NCBI RefSeq assembly: GCF_030403505.1
Contig: NZ_JAUEMJ010000003.1
Location: 1 to 64,000 of the forward strand
Length of the DNA: 64,000 nucleotides
Source of the DNA: Glycomyces tritici
GTDB lineage: Bacteria > Actinomycetota > Actinomycetes > Mycobacteriales > Micromonosporaceae
Direction: 5' to 3'
How positions within the stretch are numbered: the first letter of the stretch is position 1; every line of letters starts with the position of its first letter. The notes beneath the pieces were generated by a model. That model searched no databases, had not been told where the DNA came from, and saw nothing but the letters and a program-made list of their open reading frames with translations. Of the stretch, positions 8,549 to 16,374 are shown piece by piece. A program made the position numbers and the translations under genes.

Positions 8549-9763
8549 TCAGATGCTAGGACCCTCCACCGACACGAAATACCCCGCGTCGCGCAGGGCC
8601 GCAACGATTTCGGTCGCGTGTTCGGAACCGCGGGTCTCGATCGAGAGGTCCACGGCGACTTCGCCGACGGAAAGTCGCGGGTCGCTGCGCTGGTGGTAGA
8701 CGTCGACGATGTTGCCGCCGTAGGCGCCTACGAGCTGCAGGATCGAGGCGAGCGCACCGGGCCGGTCGGGGCAGCGCAGGTTGGCGCGCATGAAGCGGCC
8801 GGAGGCGCCGAGGCCGTGTTCGATGAGCCGCATGAGCAGCAGCGGGTCGATGTTGCCGCCGGAGATGACGGCGACGGTGGGGGTGTCGTAGTCGACCGAG
8901 TAGTTGAGGAGCGCGGCGTATGCGGTGGCCCCGGCGGGTTCGACGACGAGCTTGTTGCGTTCCAGGAGTGAGAGGAGGGCGCGGCTGATGTCCTCCTCGG
9001 TGACGGTGACTATTTCGTCCACAAGGGAGGCAACGTGTGCGAAGGGGACGTCGCCGGGGCGGCCGACCTTGATGCCGTCCGCGATGGTGTGCATCTTCTC
9101 GAGTCGCACGGGTCGCCCGGCCGCGAGGGAGTTCGGGTAGGCGGCGGCGCCTTCGGCCTGGACGCCGATGATGCGGATGCCGGGCTTGAGCTGCTTCGCG
9201 GCGGCCGCGATGCCGGCGATGAGCCCGCCGCCGCCGACCGAGGTGACGATGGTGCCGGTCTCGGGCAGCTGCTCGAGGATCTCGAGGGCGATGGTGCCCT
9301 GTCCGGCGACGATGTCGTGGTGGTCGAAGGGGTGGATGAGGGTGGCCCCGGTCTCGGCGGCGAACTTGTGGGCCGATTCGAGGGCGTCGTCGACGGTGAG
9401 GCCGCCGAGGATCACGTCGGCCCCGTACCCCTTGGTGGCGGCCACCTTCGGGAGCGGTGCGGGCTCGGGCATGAAGACGGTGGAGCGGATGCCGAGGGTG
9501 GACGCGGCGAGGGCGACCCCTTGGGCGTGGTTGCCCGCGGAGGCGGCGACGACGCCGAGGGCGCGTTCGGCCGGGGTGAGGTGCGAGACGCGCATGTAGG
9601 CGCCGCGGATCTTGAAGGACCCGGCGCGCTGCAGGTTCTCGCATTTGAGGTGGACACCGTCGAGGACGGGGTCGCGGGAGGGTTCGAGGGGGGTGCGTCG
9701 CACGATCCCGGCGAGTTCGGCCGCCGCGGCGCGGACGTCGTTGAGTGTCACGAGTTGCGTCAC
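8549..9763 (-). CDS. ilvA: Threonine ammonia-lyase (threonine dehydratase) with ACT domain
   Basis: PLP enzyme that deaminates L-threonine to 2-oxobutyrate, first step of isoleucine synthesis or a threonine catabolic route. The PLP lysine lies in SFKIRGAYM (about residue 52), the Gly-rich phosphate loop is GGGGLIAG, and SGGNIDP closes the catalytic domain. Residues about 325-404 form one ACT-like domain, giving the 404-residue short form (TdcB/IlvA of Gram-positives) rather than the long IlvA with two ACT-like repeats. The start at 9763 is GTG or ATG-type with MTQLVTLNDV. It precedes ung. Confidence 0.93.
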   Translation of the reverse strand: MTQLVTLNDVRAAAAELAGIVRRTPLEPSRDPVLDGVHLKCENLQRAGSFKIRGAYMRVSHLTPAERALGVVAASAGNHAQGVALAASTLGIRSTVFMPEPAPLPKVAATKGYGADVILGGLTVDDALESAHKFAAETGATLIHPFDHHDIVAGQGTIALEILEQLPETGTIVTSVGGGGLIAGIAAAAKQLKPGIRIIGVQAEGAAAYPNSLAAGRPVRLEKMHTIADGIKVGRPGDVPFAHVASLVDEIVTVTEEDISRALLSLLERNKLVVEPAGATAYAALLNYSVDYDTPTVAVISGGNIDPLLLMRLIEHGLGASGRFMRANLRCPDRPGALASILQLVGAYGGNIVDVYHQRSDPRLSVGEVAVDLSIETRGSEHATEIVAALRDAGYFVSVEGPSI

Positions 9764-10159
9764 GCCTCGATCGTAGTGCGCGGCCCCGGCAGTCCCCGCG
9801 AACCCGCCGGACAGCGGTTCCCGGCAGGGCGGCCCCAGGCGAGAAAGCGGTTACTGTATGCCGATATGCCGACCTTCGGCCCGCTTGGGCGCTGCGTCGC
9901 GCCATTGAAACCGCAGGTCGTACCTAGTGTGAACCGGCGTTCACCTCCTGCGATCGCGGGTGACCGCCGTTACGCATCGGATAAGGAAGGCTTAAGCTAC
10001 TAAGCGTCAATCCTTAACCGGGAAGAAGCCTACGAGTCATCCGCACCGACCGCCCGTCCGACCTGCCGACTCACCAGGCGGCCTCACGGCCCGCAGGCCT
10101 CGCGGGGCCTCGCCGGGATTGACGACAAATCCATCCCCTTAGCACCCCTGGAGTCAACG
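9764..10159. promoter_or_regulatory. Divergent intergenic region, ilvA / ABC ATPase
   Basis: 396 nt that must hold promoters for both flanking genes. It is locally AT-richer (9900-10020). I see no RNA gene, no long inverted repeat and no reliable -35/-10 pair. Confidence 0.4.
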
Positions 10160-11434
10160 GTGACTGCTGTCACGCTGAAGAACGTCTCGAAGGTGTTCCC
10201 CGGAGACACCCTGGCCGTGGACTCCTTGAGCATGGAAGTCAACCACGGCGAATTCCTCGTCCTGCTCGGCCCGTCCGGCTGCGGCAAGTCCACAGTGCTC
10301 CGCATGGTCGCCGGCCTCGAGACCCCCTCCGACGGCGAGATCCTCCTCGACGGCGAGTACGCCAACGAACTGCCGCCGCGAGACCGCAACGCGGCCATGA
10401 TCTTCCAGACTTTCGCGCTCTATCCGCACATGTCCGTCGCCGACAACATCGGCTTCCCCCTCAAGCTCGGCAAGCAGAACGGCGCCCAGTCCGTGCCCGA
10501 CGCCGTGGGCGACATGGCCAGCGCCCTCGGCATCTCGGACCTCAAGGACCGCAAGCCGAACCAGCTCTCCGGCGGCCAGCAGCAGCGCGTCGCCATGGGC
10601 CGCGCGCTCGTGCGCCGCCCCAAGCTCTTCCTCATGGACGAGCCGCTCTCGAACCTCGACGTGGGCCTGCGCGCCGAGCTGCGCACCGAGATCTCCTCCC
10701 TGGTGCGCCGCCACGACGCGACGACGCTCTACGTCACGCACGACCAGACCGAGGCGCTCACGATGGCCGACCGGGTCGCGGTGATGCGCAAGGGGGTCCT
10801 GCAGGACGTGGGCACCCCGGACGAGGTCTACGAGCGCCCGGCGACGATGTACGTGGCCGCGTTCCTCGGCACCCCGCGCATGAACCTCCTCGAAGCGCGC
10901 GTCAACGTGTACCTCGATCGCTATGTGGCCCTTGACTTCGGCGAGCAGGAGCTGCGGCTGCCGTGGCACGACCTGCGCGGGCGGGCCGTGGCCCGCTACC
11001 ACGGCGAGAACATCGTGGTCGGGATGCGGGCCGAGGCGCTGGCGCCGGTGGCCGACGGCCACCCGGGCCAGTCGATCGCGGGCCGCGTGCGCTTCTACGA
11101 GCACCACGGCCACGAGACGCTCGTGTTCCTCGACATCGGCGCCACGGCGGTGGTGCCGGACGGCATCGGCGACAAGCCGGACCTGGCGCGGGGCGGCTCG
11201 AAGCCGCGCCGCCGCCTCAGCGGCCTGTTCTCCGGGTTCGGGCAGGCCCCGGTCGAGCGCCGCGAGGCCGACACGGGCCCGATCCGCAAGCCCGCGGACC
11301 TGGTGTTCCGCCTGCCTCCGCACATCCCGGTCTCGGCCGGGCAGCCGATCACGGTGGCCGTGCACATGGATGCGCTGCACTACTTCGACAAGTACGGCAA
11401 GCGGATCGACGTCGGCTGGTCGGCGCGCGCTTAG
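10160..11434 (+). CDS. Sugar ABC transporter ATP-binding protein (MsiK/UgpC/MalK-like)
   Basis: Cytosolic ATPase that probably energises one or several carbohydrate ABC importers. Walker A is GPSGCGKST, signature LSGGQQQRVAMGRA, Walker B LFLMDEPLSNLD, with the His switch in VTHDQTEAL. Residues about 240-424 form the MalK-type regulatory TOBE/OB domain. At 424 residues it is some 50 longer than usual; the excess is a basic, Ser/Gly-rich insertion at about residues 340-378 (SKPRRRLSGLF). It is alone, without permease or binding-protein genes, as for MsiK, the shared ATPase of Streptomyces. GTG start with GGAG upstream. Confidence 0.87.
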   Translation: MTAVTLKNVSKVFPGDTLAVDSLSMEVNHGEFLVLLGPSGCGKSTVLRMVAGLETPSDGEILLDGEYANELPPRDRNAAMIFQTFALYPHMSVADNIGFPLKLGKQNGAQSVPDAVGDMASALGISDLKDRKPNQLSGGQQQRVAMGRALVRRPKLFLMDEPLSNLDVGLRAELRTEISSLVRRHDATTLYVTHDQTEALTMADRVAVMRKGVLQDVGTPDEVYERPATMYVAAFLGTPRMNLLEARVNVYLDRYVALDFGEQELRLPWHDLRGRAVARYHGENIVVGMRAEALAPVADGHPGQSIAGRVRFYEHHGHETLVFLDIGATAVVPDGIGDKPDLARGGSKPRRRLSGLFSGFGQAPVERREADTGPIRKPADLVFRLPPHIPVSAGQPITVAVHMDALHYFDKYGKRIDVGWSARA

Positions 11435-11460
11435 GCGCGCAACGGATCCAGAAAGCACAA

Positions 11461-11490
11461 CGCCGCGGGCCCCGTTCGGGTCCCGCGGCG
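11461..11490. terminator. Bidirectional terminator between convergent genes
   Basis: Stem CGCCGCGGG/CCCGCGGCG with an inner CCC/GGG and GTTC loop sits in the 71-nt gap between the ABC ATPase gene and greA, which converge. It probably serves both. Confidence 0.75.
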
Positions 11491-11505
11491 TTCGCGTCAG
11501 TGCTC

Positions 11506-12000
11506 TCAGCCCAAGAACTTCTCGGCGTCGATGATCTTCACCGAGATCTCGGTGTCCCTGGGGGTCTTGTAGGAGACGGTGTCGCCGACCTTGTGGCCGA
11601 GGATGGCCGCGCCCAGTGCGGAGTCGGGGCTGTACACCGTGAGGTCGGTGGTCGCCGAGATCTCGCGGGAGCCCAGGAGGAACTTCTCGGTGTCGTCGGG
11701 GTCGCCGTCGAAGGCGATGGTCACGACGGTGCCGATCTGGATCTCGTCGCTGTCGTTCGCCTCTCCCACCTTCGCATTGCGCAGCAGGTCCTGGAGCTGG
11801 CGAATGCGGGCCTCCTGCTTGCCCTGCTCGTCGCGGGCCGCGTGGTAGCCGCCGTTCTCCTTGAGGTCGCCTTCTTCACGGCGGGCGTTGATCTCGGCTG
11901 CCATGGCGGGACGGTTCGCGATGAGTTCGTCCAGTTCGCCCTGAAGGCGGTCGAAGGCCTCTTGTGTGAGCCAAGTGCCCTGGTTAGCGTCGGTAGCCAT
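11506..12000 (-). CDS. greA: Transcription elongation factor GreA
   Basis: Binds the secondary channel of RNA polymerase and stimulates cleavage of backtracked transcripts. 164 residues with the N-terminal antiparallel coiled coil (about 10-80) carrying the acidic tip RREEGDLKENGGYHAARDEQ-type signature (Asp and Glu of GDLKEN at the loop) and a C-terminal FKBP-like domain. I place the start at 12000 (MATDANQGT) because a GGAGGA site ends 10 nt upstream; the ATG at 12009 is too close to that site. In actinobacteria greA, DUF4307 and mca often lie together, as here. Confidence 0.94.
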   Translation of the reverse strand: MATDANQGTWLTQEAFDRLQGELDELIANRPAMAAEINARREEGDLKENGGYHAARDEQGKQEARIRQLQDLLRNAKVGEANDSDEIQIGTVVTIAFDGDPDDTEKFLLGSREISATTDLTVYSPDSALGAAILGHKVGDTVSYKTPRDTEISVKIIDAEKFLG

Positions 12001-12139
12001 GTGATCCATATCCTCCGAATAGTGCGATCCGTACTGCGAGGTCCTGCCTCTGCGTGAACGTCCTCGCGACCCGGGGTTCACCCCGGATAGCGAAAGGCCC
12101 GCCGACCGAAACGCGGTGCGACGGGCCGAAAGTCAATAG

Positions 12140-12598
12140 TCAGTCCGTCTGCCAACACCTCAGGACTTCGCCGGTGTTGGGCACGCCCTCGACTGCGAGG
12201 GGGTACGACATCACCACATGGGTGGCATCGTCCGCCGGGATCTCGACCTCGGCGTACCCGATCTCGGCGCCCGCGAGGTCGCGGGACCTGACGGCGCAGG
12301 TGGCGCCCTCGCCGGCCGGCTTGTAGACCTCGAACTCGACGGTGACCTGGCCCGGGACGGAGTCGTCGAAGCCGCGCAGGCGTTCGGAGACCTCGTTCTG
12401 GCCGTACAGTTCCGAGAGGCGGTAGGCGGCGACGAGGCCGGCCAGGACGACGCCGATCGTGAGGACCGCGGTCACCGCGGGGCGGCGGCGCCTGGGTTCG
12501 CGGCGGCGACCGTAGCGACCGTCAGGAAAGGTCACGTCGGCCGGGTCTGTGAAAGACACAGCCGGCACGCGCCCATCCGTGGTCTGCATCTCAGTCAT
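12140..12598 (-). CDS. DUF4307 membrane protein
   Basis: 152 residues: a polar N-terminus ending in an Arg cluster (GRRREPRRRRP), one membrane segment (about 48-68), then an extracytoplasmic beta-rich domain with two Cys (TCAVRSRDLAG and LRCWQ) that could pair. This is the DUF4307 family found next to mca in actinobacteria; its function is unknown. Start at 12598 chosen from GAAGGAAAG upstream. Divergent from mca. Confidence 0.85.
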   Translation of the reverse strand: MTEMQTTDGRVPAVSFTDPADVTFPDGRYGRRREPRRRRPAVTAVLTIGVVLAGLVAAYRLSELYGQNEVSERLRGFDDSVPGQVTVEFEVYKPAGEGATCAVRSRDLAGAEIGYAEVEIPADDATHVVMSYPLAVEGVPNTGEVLRCWQTD

Positions 12599-12783
12599 TG
12601 CGTCGCTTTCCTTCGCGATCAGCGGTTTCACCGCCGGAGCCGCGGTTCCTGGCAGAACCGGGAAGTAATGATTATCGAGTATCGTTGCACAGAATGCCAG
12701 AGCCGACAACCACCGCAGTGCGCGAGTCGGTTCCGTGCGCCGAGCCTTACCACTAGAAGCACCCGCCAGTGAGGTTGACCGAC
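12599..12783. promoter_or_regulatory. Divergent promoter region DUF4307 / mca
   Basis: 185 nt. Only promoter function is inferred, from the divergent layout; no clear operator is visible. Confidence 0.35.
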
Positions 12784-13662
12784 GTGACGAACCAGAGCAA
12801 GCTGCGCCTCATGTGCGTGCACGCCCATCCCGACGACGAGTCGAGCAAGGGCGCGGGCATGATGGCGCGCTACGTGCGCGAGGGCATCGAGGTGCTCGTG
12901 GTGACGTGCACCGGCGGTGAGCGCGGCGACGTGCTCAACCCGAAGATGGACCGCCCCGAGGTGCAGGAGAACCTGCCGCGCATTCGCAACGAGGAGATGG
13001 CCCGGGCCCGCGAGATCCTGGGCGTCGAGCAGCACTGGCTGGGTTTCATCGACTCCGGGCTCCCGGACGGCTGGCTCCCCGACTCCGGCACCGAGCTGCC
13101 CGAGGACGCGTTCTACCTCGTGCCCACCGAGGAGGCCGCCGCCCCGCTCGTGGAGATCATGCGCTCGTTCAAACCGCATGTGGTCACCACCTACGACGAA
13201 GAGGGCGGTTACCCGCACCCCGACCACGTGAAGACCCACGAGATCTCCGTCGCGGCCTTCGCCGCCGCGGGCGACCCGGAGCGGTACCCGGGCCTGGGCG
13301 AGCCGTGGCAGCCTCTGAAGCTCTACTACAACCACTCGTTCGGCAAGGCGCGCATCGAGGCCCTGCACTACGCGATGCTCGACGCCGGGCTCGAGTCGCC
13401 GTACAAGGACTGGATGGACGCGGGCGACTGGACCCGCGACAAGAGCGAGCGGGTCACCACGCGGGTCGAGTGCGCCGAGTACTTCGACATCCGCGACGAG
13501 GCGCTGAAGGCCCACGCGACCCAGGTCGACCCTGACGGGTTCTGGTTCGCGGTGCCGCGCGAGCTCCAGCAGAAGGCCTGGCCCACCGAGGACTACGAGC
13601 TCGTGGAGACGCGCATCGAGTCGCGCCTGCCCGAGGACGACCTCTTCGCCGGCCTCCGGTAG
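12784..13662 (+). CDS. mca: Mycothiol S-conjugate amidase
   Basis: Zn-dependent LmbE-type amidase that cleaves mycothiol S-conjugates of electrophiles and antibiotics to a mercapturic acid and GlcN-Ins, i.e. the detoxification arm of mycothiol. The metal motif is HAHPDDES near the N-terminus, with the third ligand in YPHPDHV (about residue 143) and TGGERGDVLNPK typical of Mca. At 292 residues it matches Mca (about 290) rather than MshB. I chose the GTG at 12784 (MTNQSKLRLM) with GAGG nine bases upstream; a GTG at 12769 in the same frame is possible. mshB, from the same pathway, is at the far end of the window. Confidence 0.94.
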   Translation: MTNQSKLRLMCVHAHPDDESSKGAGMMARYVREGIEVLVVTCTGGERGDVLNPKMDRPEVQENLPRIRNEEMARAREILGVEQHWLGFIDSGLPDGWLPDSGTELPEDAFYLVPTEEAAAPLVEIMRSFKPHVVTTYDEEGGYPHPDHVKTHEISVAAFAAAGDPERYPGLGEPWQPLKLYYNHSFGKARIEALHYAMLDAGLESPYKDWMDAGDWTRDKSERVTTRVECAEYFDIRDEALKAHATQVDPDGFWFAVPRELQQKAWPTEDYELVETRIESRLPEDDLFAGLR

Positions 13663-13688
13663 CACCGCTCCGGCACCACTGCTTCACA

Positions 13689-13715
13689 ACGGCCCCAGGG
13701 AACTCCTGGGGCCGT
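13689..13715 (+). terminator. Terminator of mca
   Basis: Perfect 11-bp stem (ACGGCCCCAGG/CCTGGGGCCGT) with a GAACT loop, followed by TTTCT; 26 nt after the mca stop. A canonical rho-independent terminator. Confidence 0.92.
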
Positions 13716-13954
13716 TTTCTCCACTTGCGACGACTGCGGAACCGTGCGTTACGACCTGGACACCGGATCGTCGGGCCTCGTGCACCCTCAGTGAGGAAAC
13801 AACTGTCGGGCTCCCGACACCACGGTGTATTTCCTCGGAAAGTGCGGGAACCTTGCTGCAAGCGCGCCCCCGCGGGTTACCGTGCCGGGAGAACCGGGGC
13901 GAACCCGAGTCAGGGACGTATTCGCGGAGGCGGGCGCAGAACGGAGGTGGCCCC

Positions 13955-14539
13955 ATGGTCAGTCGCGAAACAACACCGGCGCGCACCAAGTCGTTCGTCG
14001 GCAGTCTCCTCGTCGCCACACCCACGCTGCAGGACCCCAACTTCGACCGCACGGTCGTCATCGGCGTCGGGCACGAGTCCGACGGGGTGCTGGGCGTGGT
14101 CCTCAACCGGGCCACCGAGCGGAAGGTCGTCCACTACCTCGACCAGTGGGCCGATCTGGCGGGACACCCCGCCGTCCTCTTCGAGGGCGGACCGGTGCAG
14201 CCCGACGCGGCGATCGGACTGGGCTGGCGGAAGGCGGACGCGCCCTTCAACGACGCGTTCCGGCCCGTGCTCGGGCGCCTCGGCACGCTCGACCTGGCCC
14301 GGGACCCCGACGAGGTCGCGCCGCTCCTGGAGGGGATGCGGGTCTTCACCGGCTACGCCGGCTGGGCGCCGGGGCAGCTGGAGGACGAGATCGACGCGGG
14401 GGCCTGGATGGTCTTCGACGCCCTGCCCGCCGATCCGTTCTCGGCCAACCCCGAGGAGCTGTGGGCCATGGTGTGGAAGCGCCAGGGCGGCATGCTCTCC
14501 GCGGTGGCGCAGTTCCCCGCCGACCCCGTCATGAACTGA
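13955..14539 (+). CDS. YqgE/AlgH family protein (DUF179)
   Basis: 194 residues. The family signature is clear: SFVGSLLVATP at the N-terminus, FDRTVVIGVGH, GVVLNRA, FEGGPVQPDAAIGL and GYAGWAPGQLE. The family is widespread; its biochemical role remains unclear although AlgH was first linked to alginate regulation. Start at 13955 (MVSRETTPA) with GGAGG seven bases upstream, in preference to the open frame reaching back to 13853. Stands alone between the mca terminator and a repeat block. Confidence 0.9.
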   Translation: MVSRETTPARTKSFVGSLLVATPTLQDPNFDRTVVIGVGHESDGVLGVVLNRATERKVVHYLDQWADLAGHPAVLFEGGPVQPDAAIGLGWRKADAPFNDAFRPVLGRLGTLDLARDPDEVAPLLEGMRVFTGYAGWAPGQLEDEIDAGAWMVFDALPADPFSANPEELWAMVWKRQGGMLSAVAQFPADPVMN

Positions 14540-14570
14540 GGACCCCGGCCGCTGCATGTGGCTCACGCAT

Positions 14571-14709
14571 GGGGCCGCACTCGCGGCGGTCGCCTGCGGA
14601 TCAAGCTCCGGGCCGCACTCACGGCGAACGCTTGCGGAGCCGTAGATCAAGCACCGGGCCGCACTCACGGCGAACGCTTGCGGAGCCGTAGATCAAGCAC
14701 CGGGCCGCC
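14571..14709. repeat. 46-bp tandem repeat at a gene 3' end
   Basis: Two identical 46-bp units (14610-14655 and 14656-14701) are preceded by a degenerate copy (14571-14609) and followed by the first bases of another. Each unit contains GCTTGCGGAGCCGTAGATC, a variant of the dispersed repeat seen elsewhere in the window. The second unit overlaps the stop codon of the minus-strand gene at 14693. Confidence 0.9.
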
Positions 14710-15142
14710 AGGCCATGAGTATCACGACCACCGCGTAGAAGACGATGTTCAGCCCCGAGAGCGCCAGCAGCCGCCCCCGATGCTGTTCCAGCAGTTCGCC
14801 GTCCATGGTGCCGTGCGCGTCCTGGAGCTCCTTGCCGATGCGCGCGAGCACGCCGGGGATCACGGCCGCGCCGTTGACCACCGCCACCGCATAGAGCGTC
14901 GAGGCGATGATGACCCACGGGTCGGCGAACGAGTACCGCTCGCTCGTCATCATCGTCAGGACCCCCAGGAGCGCGGCCACCAGTGTGAGCGCGTTGAAGG
15001 CCATGCAGCGCCGCCCGGCGCGGTGCACGCGGTCGCCGTCCCGCTCCCGCAGCGCCCGCTCCCCCAGCCACGGCGTCAGCATGGCCGGGCCGACGAACGC
15101 GACGGCCAGCAGCACGTGCAGGACCGACAACAGAGTGTGCAT
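14693..15142 (-). CDS. Four-span membrane protein (DUF2269-like)
   Basis: 149 residues with about four membrane helices (near 5-25, 48-68, 76-98 and 128-146). The first helix carries LHVLLAVAFVGPAML, reminiscent of DUF2269 proteins in which a His lies in the first helix, but I cannot confirm the family. No catalytic motif. Its last codons and stop lie in the 46-bp repeat. Transcribed toward the YqgE gene. Confidence 0.65.
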   Translation of the reverse strand: MHTLLSVLHVLLAVAFVGPAMLTPWLGERALRERDGDRVHRAGRRCMAFNALTLVAALLGVLTMMTSERYSFADPWVIIASTLYAVAVVNGAAVIPGVLARIGKELQDAHGTMDGELLEQHRGRLLALSGLNIVFYAVVVILMAWRPGA

Positions 15143-15227
15143 ATTGTGATCTTACGGACAAAACACCCACCGCGCCCGGTGAACCCGATGGCACGCGGCG
15201 TCCGGGCCCGGAACCGGGCATGAAAAA

Positions 15228-15263
15228 GGCCGGGCCCGGACGCCTTCGCGTCCGGGCCCGGCC
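15228..15263 (-). terminator. Terminator of ssrA
   Basis: Perfect 16-bp stem (GGCCGGGCCCGGACGC and complement) with a four-base loop, 10 nt beyond the tmRNA 3' end; on the minus strand it is followed by TTTTTCATG. Strong rho-independent terminator. Confidence 0.93.
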
Positions 15264-15273
15264 CGTATGGCCG

Positions 15274-15644
15274 TGGAGCTGCAGGGAATCGAACCCTGGT
15301 CCTCCGCTGCATCTGTGAGACTTCTCCGGGTGCAGTCCGCTGTGCCTTTTATCGAGCCCCACCGATCACGCGGACGAGACGGTGTGGCGGGCTCTAATCG
15401 CCGATAATCTCGGCCTTCCGTCCCAGCGATCAAGACGTCGGCCCAGCATCCTTAAATGATGCCGCGAACCCAGAGCGGATGCGCCCCTGGAGCGGCAACT
15501 TCACAGTCGCTTAAGCAGCGAGAGCGAAGTCAGTGCGTTTTGCGTTGGCACTTATTGGTTTCCAACGTTGGTTTACGAGACAGCGTTGGCTTCCTCGACC
15601 CGCTTCCCTCACCTCAACATACGGAGTCGAAACCGATCAGCCCC
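15274..15644 (-). ncRNA. ssrA: Transfer-messenger RNA (tmRNA)
   Basis: Rescues stalled ribosomes and tags the nascent chain for degradation, with SmpB. The minus strand starts GGGGCTGATCGGTTTCGAC and ends GGTTCGATTCCCTGCAGCTCCA, so the tRNA-like 5' and 3' ends pair (GGGGCTG with CAGCTCC). CCA is not encoded. The tag frame opens at the GCC resume codon at 15549 and reads ANAKRTDFALAA, then TAA at 15513-15511. The length of 371 nt is normal. smpB lies about 110 nt upstream on the same strand, the usual actinobacterial order. Confidence 0.96.
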
Positions 15645-15751
15645 GAGACTTGGTGAGTGAGTGTTTCACCCTGTTCAGTTGTAGGTACTGCAGTCGTGCT
15701 GTGGAATTCTAACCCAGTCCAACGGCGGGCGTCGAACCGATATTCCCCCGG

Positions 15752-16261
15752 TCACTTCCCGCCGCGCTTGGCGGCGCGGCCCATGGCCTTCTCGATCTCG
15801 CGGTCGGACTCGCGCTTGGCGATGGCCTGGCGCTTGTCGTAGTTCTTCCGGCCGCGGGCGAGCCCGAGCTCCATTTTGGCGTAGCCGTTGAGGAAGTACA
15901 CCGAGAGCGGCACGAGCGTCAGGCCCGGCTCGTCGAGCTTGTGCGCCAGCTTGGCGATCTCGCCGCGGTGGAGCAGCAGCTTGCGGATGCGCCGGGGCGG
16001 GTGGTTCGTCCACGTCCCGAAGTCGTACTCCGGGATGTGCAGGTTGTGGACCCGCGCCTCGCCGTTGTAGATCTCGGCGTACGCGTCGACGATGTTCCCC
16101 TTGCCCTGGCGCAAGGCCTTGACCTCGGTCCCCGAGAGGACCATGCCGGCCTCGTAGGTGTCCAGGATCTCGTAGTCGTGCCGGGCCTTGCGGTTGGTCG
16201 TCACGACCGAGCGCTCGGGACCCGAGTGCTTGACCTTCTCCTGCGTTTGCTTCTTGGACAC
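15752..16261 (-). CDS. smpB: SsrA-binding protein SmpB
   Basis: Binds the tRNA-like part of tmRNA and delivers it to stalled ribosomes. 169 residues with a beta-barrel core: [30 protein letters not shown] and [11 protein letters not shown] match the family, as does [10 protein letters not shown]. The Lys/Arg-rich C-terminal tail that enters the mRNA channel is present ([19 protein letters not shown]). Upstream genes are the M23 hydrolase and ftsEX; ssrA follows. Confidence 0.96.
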   Translation of the reverse strand: MSKKQTQEKVKHSGPERSVVTTNRKARHDYEILDTYEAGMVLSGTEVKALRQGKGNIVDAYAEIYNGEARVHNLHIPEYDFGTWTNHPPRRIRKLLLHRGEIAKLAHKLDEPGLTLVPLSVYFLNGYAKMELGLARGRKNYDKRQAIAKRESDREIEKAMGRAAKRGGK

Positions 16262-16300
16262 GCAGCAAGCTTAACGATCGAACATGTGTCTGGCGACTCT

Positions 16301-16360
16301 GATTTGCGGCTTCGCGAGCGCCCCCGCTCGGCAAAGCTTGCGAGCCGTGATTTCGGAGAG
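16301..16360. repeat. Inverted pair of the dispersed 3'-end repeat
   Basis: Between the M23 peptidase stop and smpB. Plus-strand GATTTGCGGCTTCGCGAGC (16301-16319) faces AAGCTTGCGAGCCGT (16334-16348), a perfect copy of the dispersed repeat also found at 25520-25534 and 38104-38118. The pair can fold into an imperfect hairpin around CGAGCG/CGCTCG and may act as a 3' structure for the M23 mRNA. Confidence 0.7.
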
Positions 16361-16374
16361 CGGGGAGCGATTCG

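Noticed and set aside
14571..14709. CRISPR-like array
   Set aside because: The 46-bp units are contiguous without variable spacers, and there are no cas genes.
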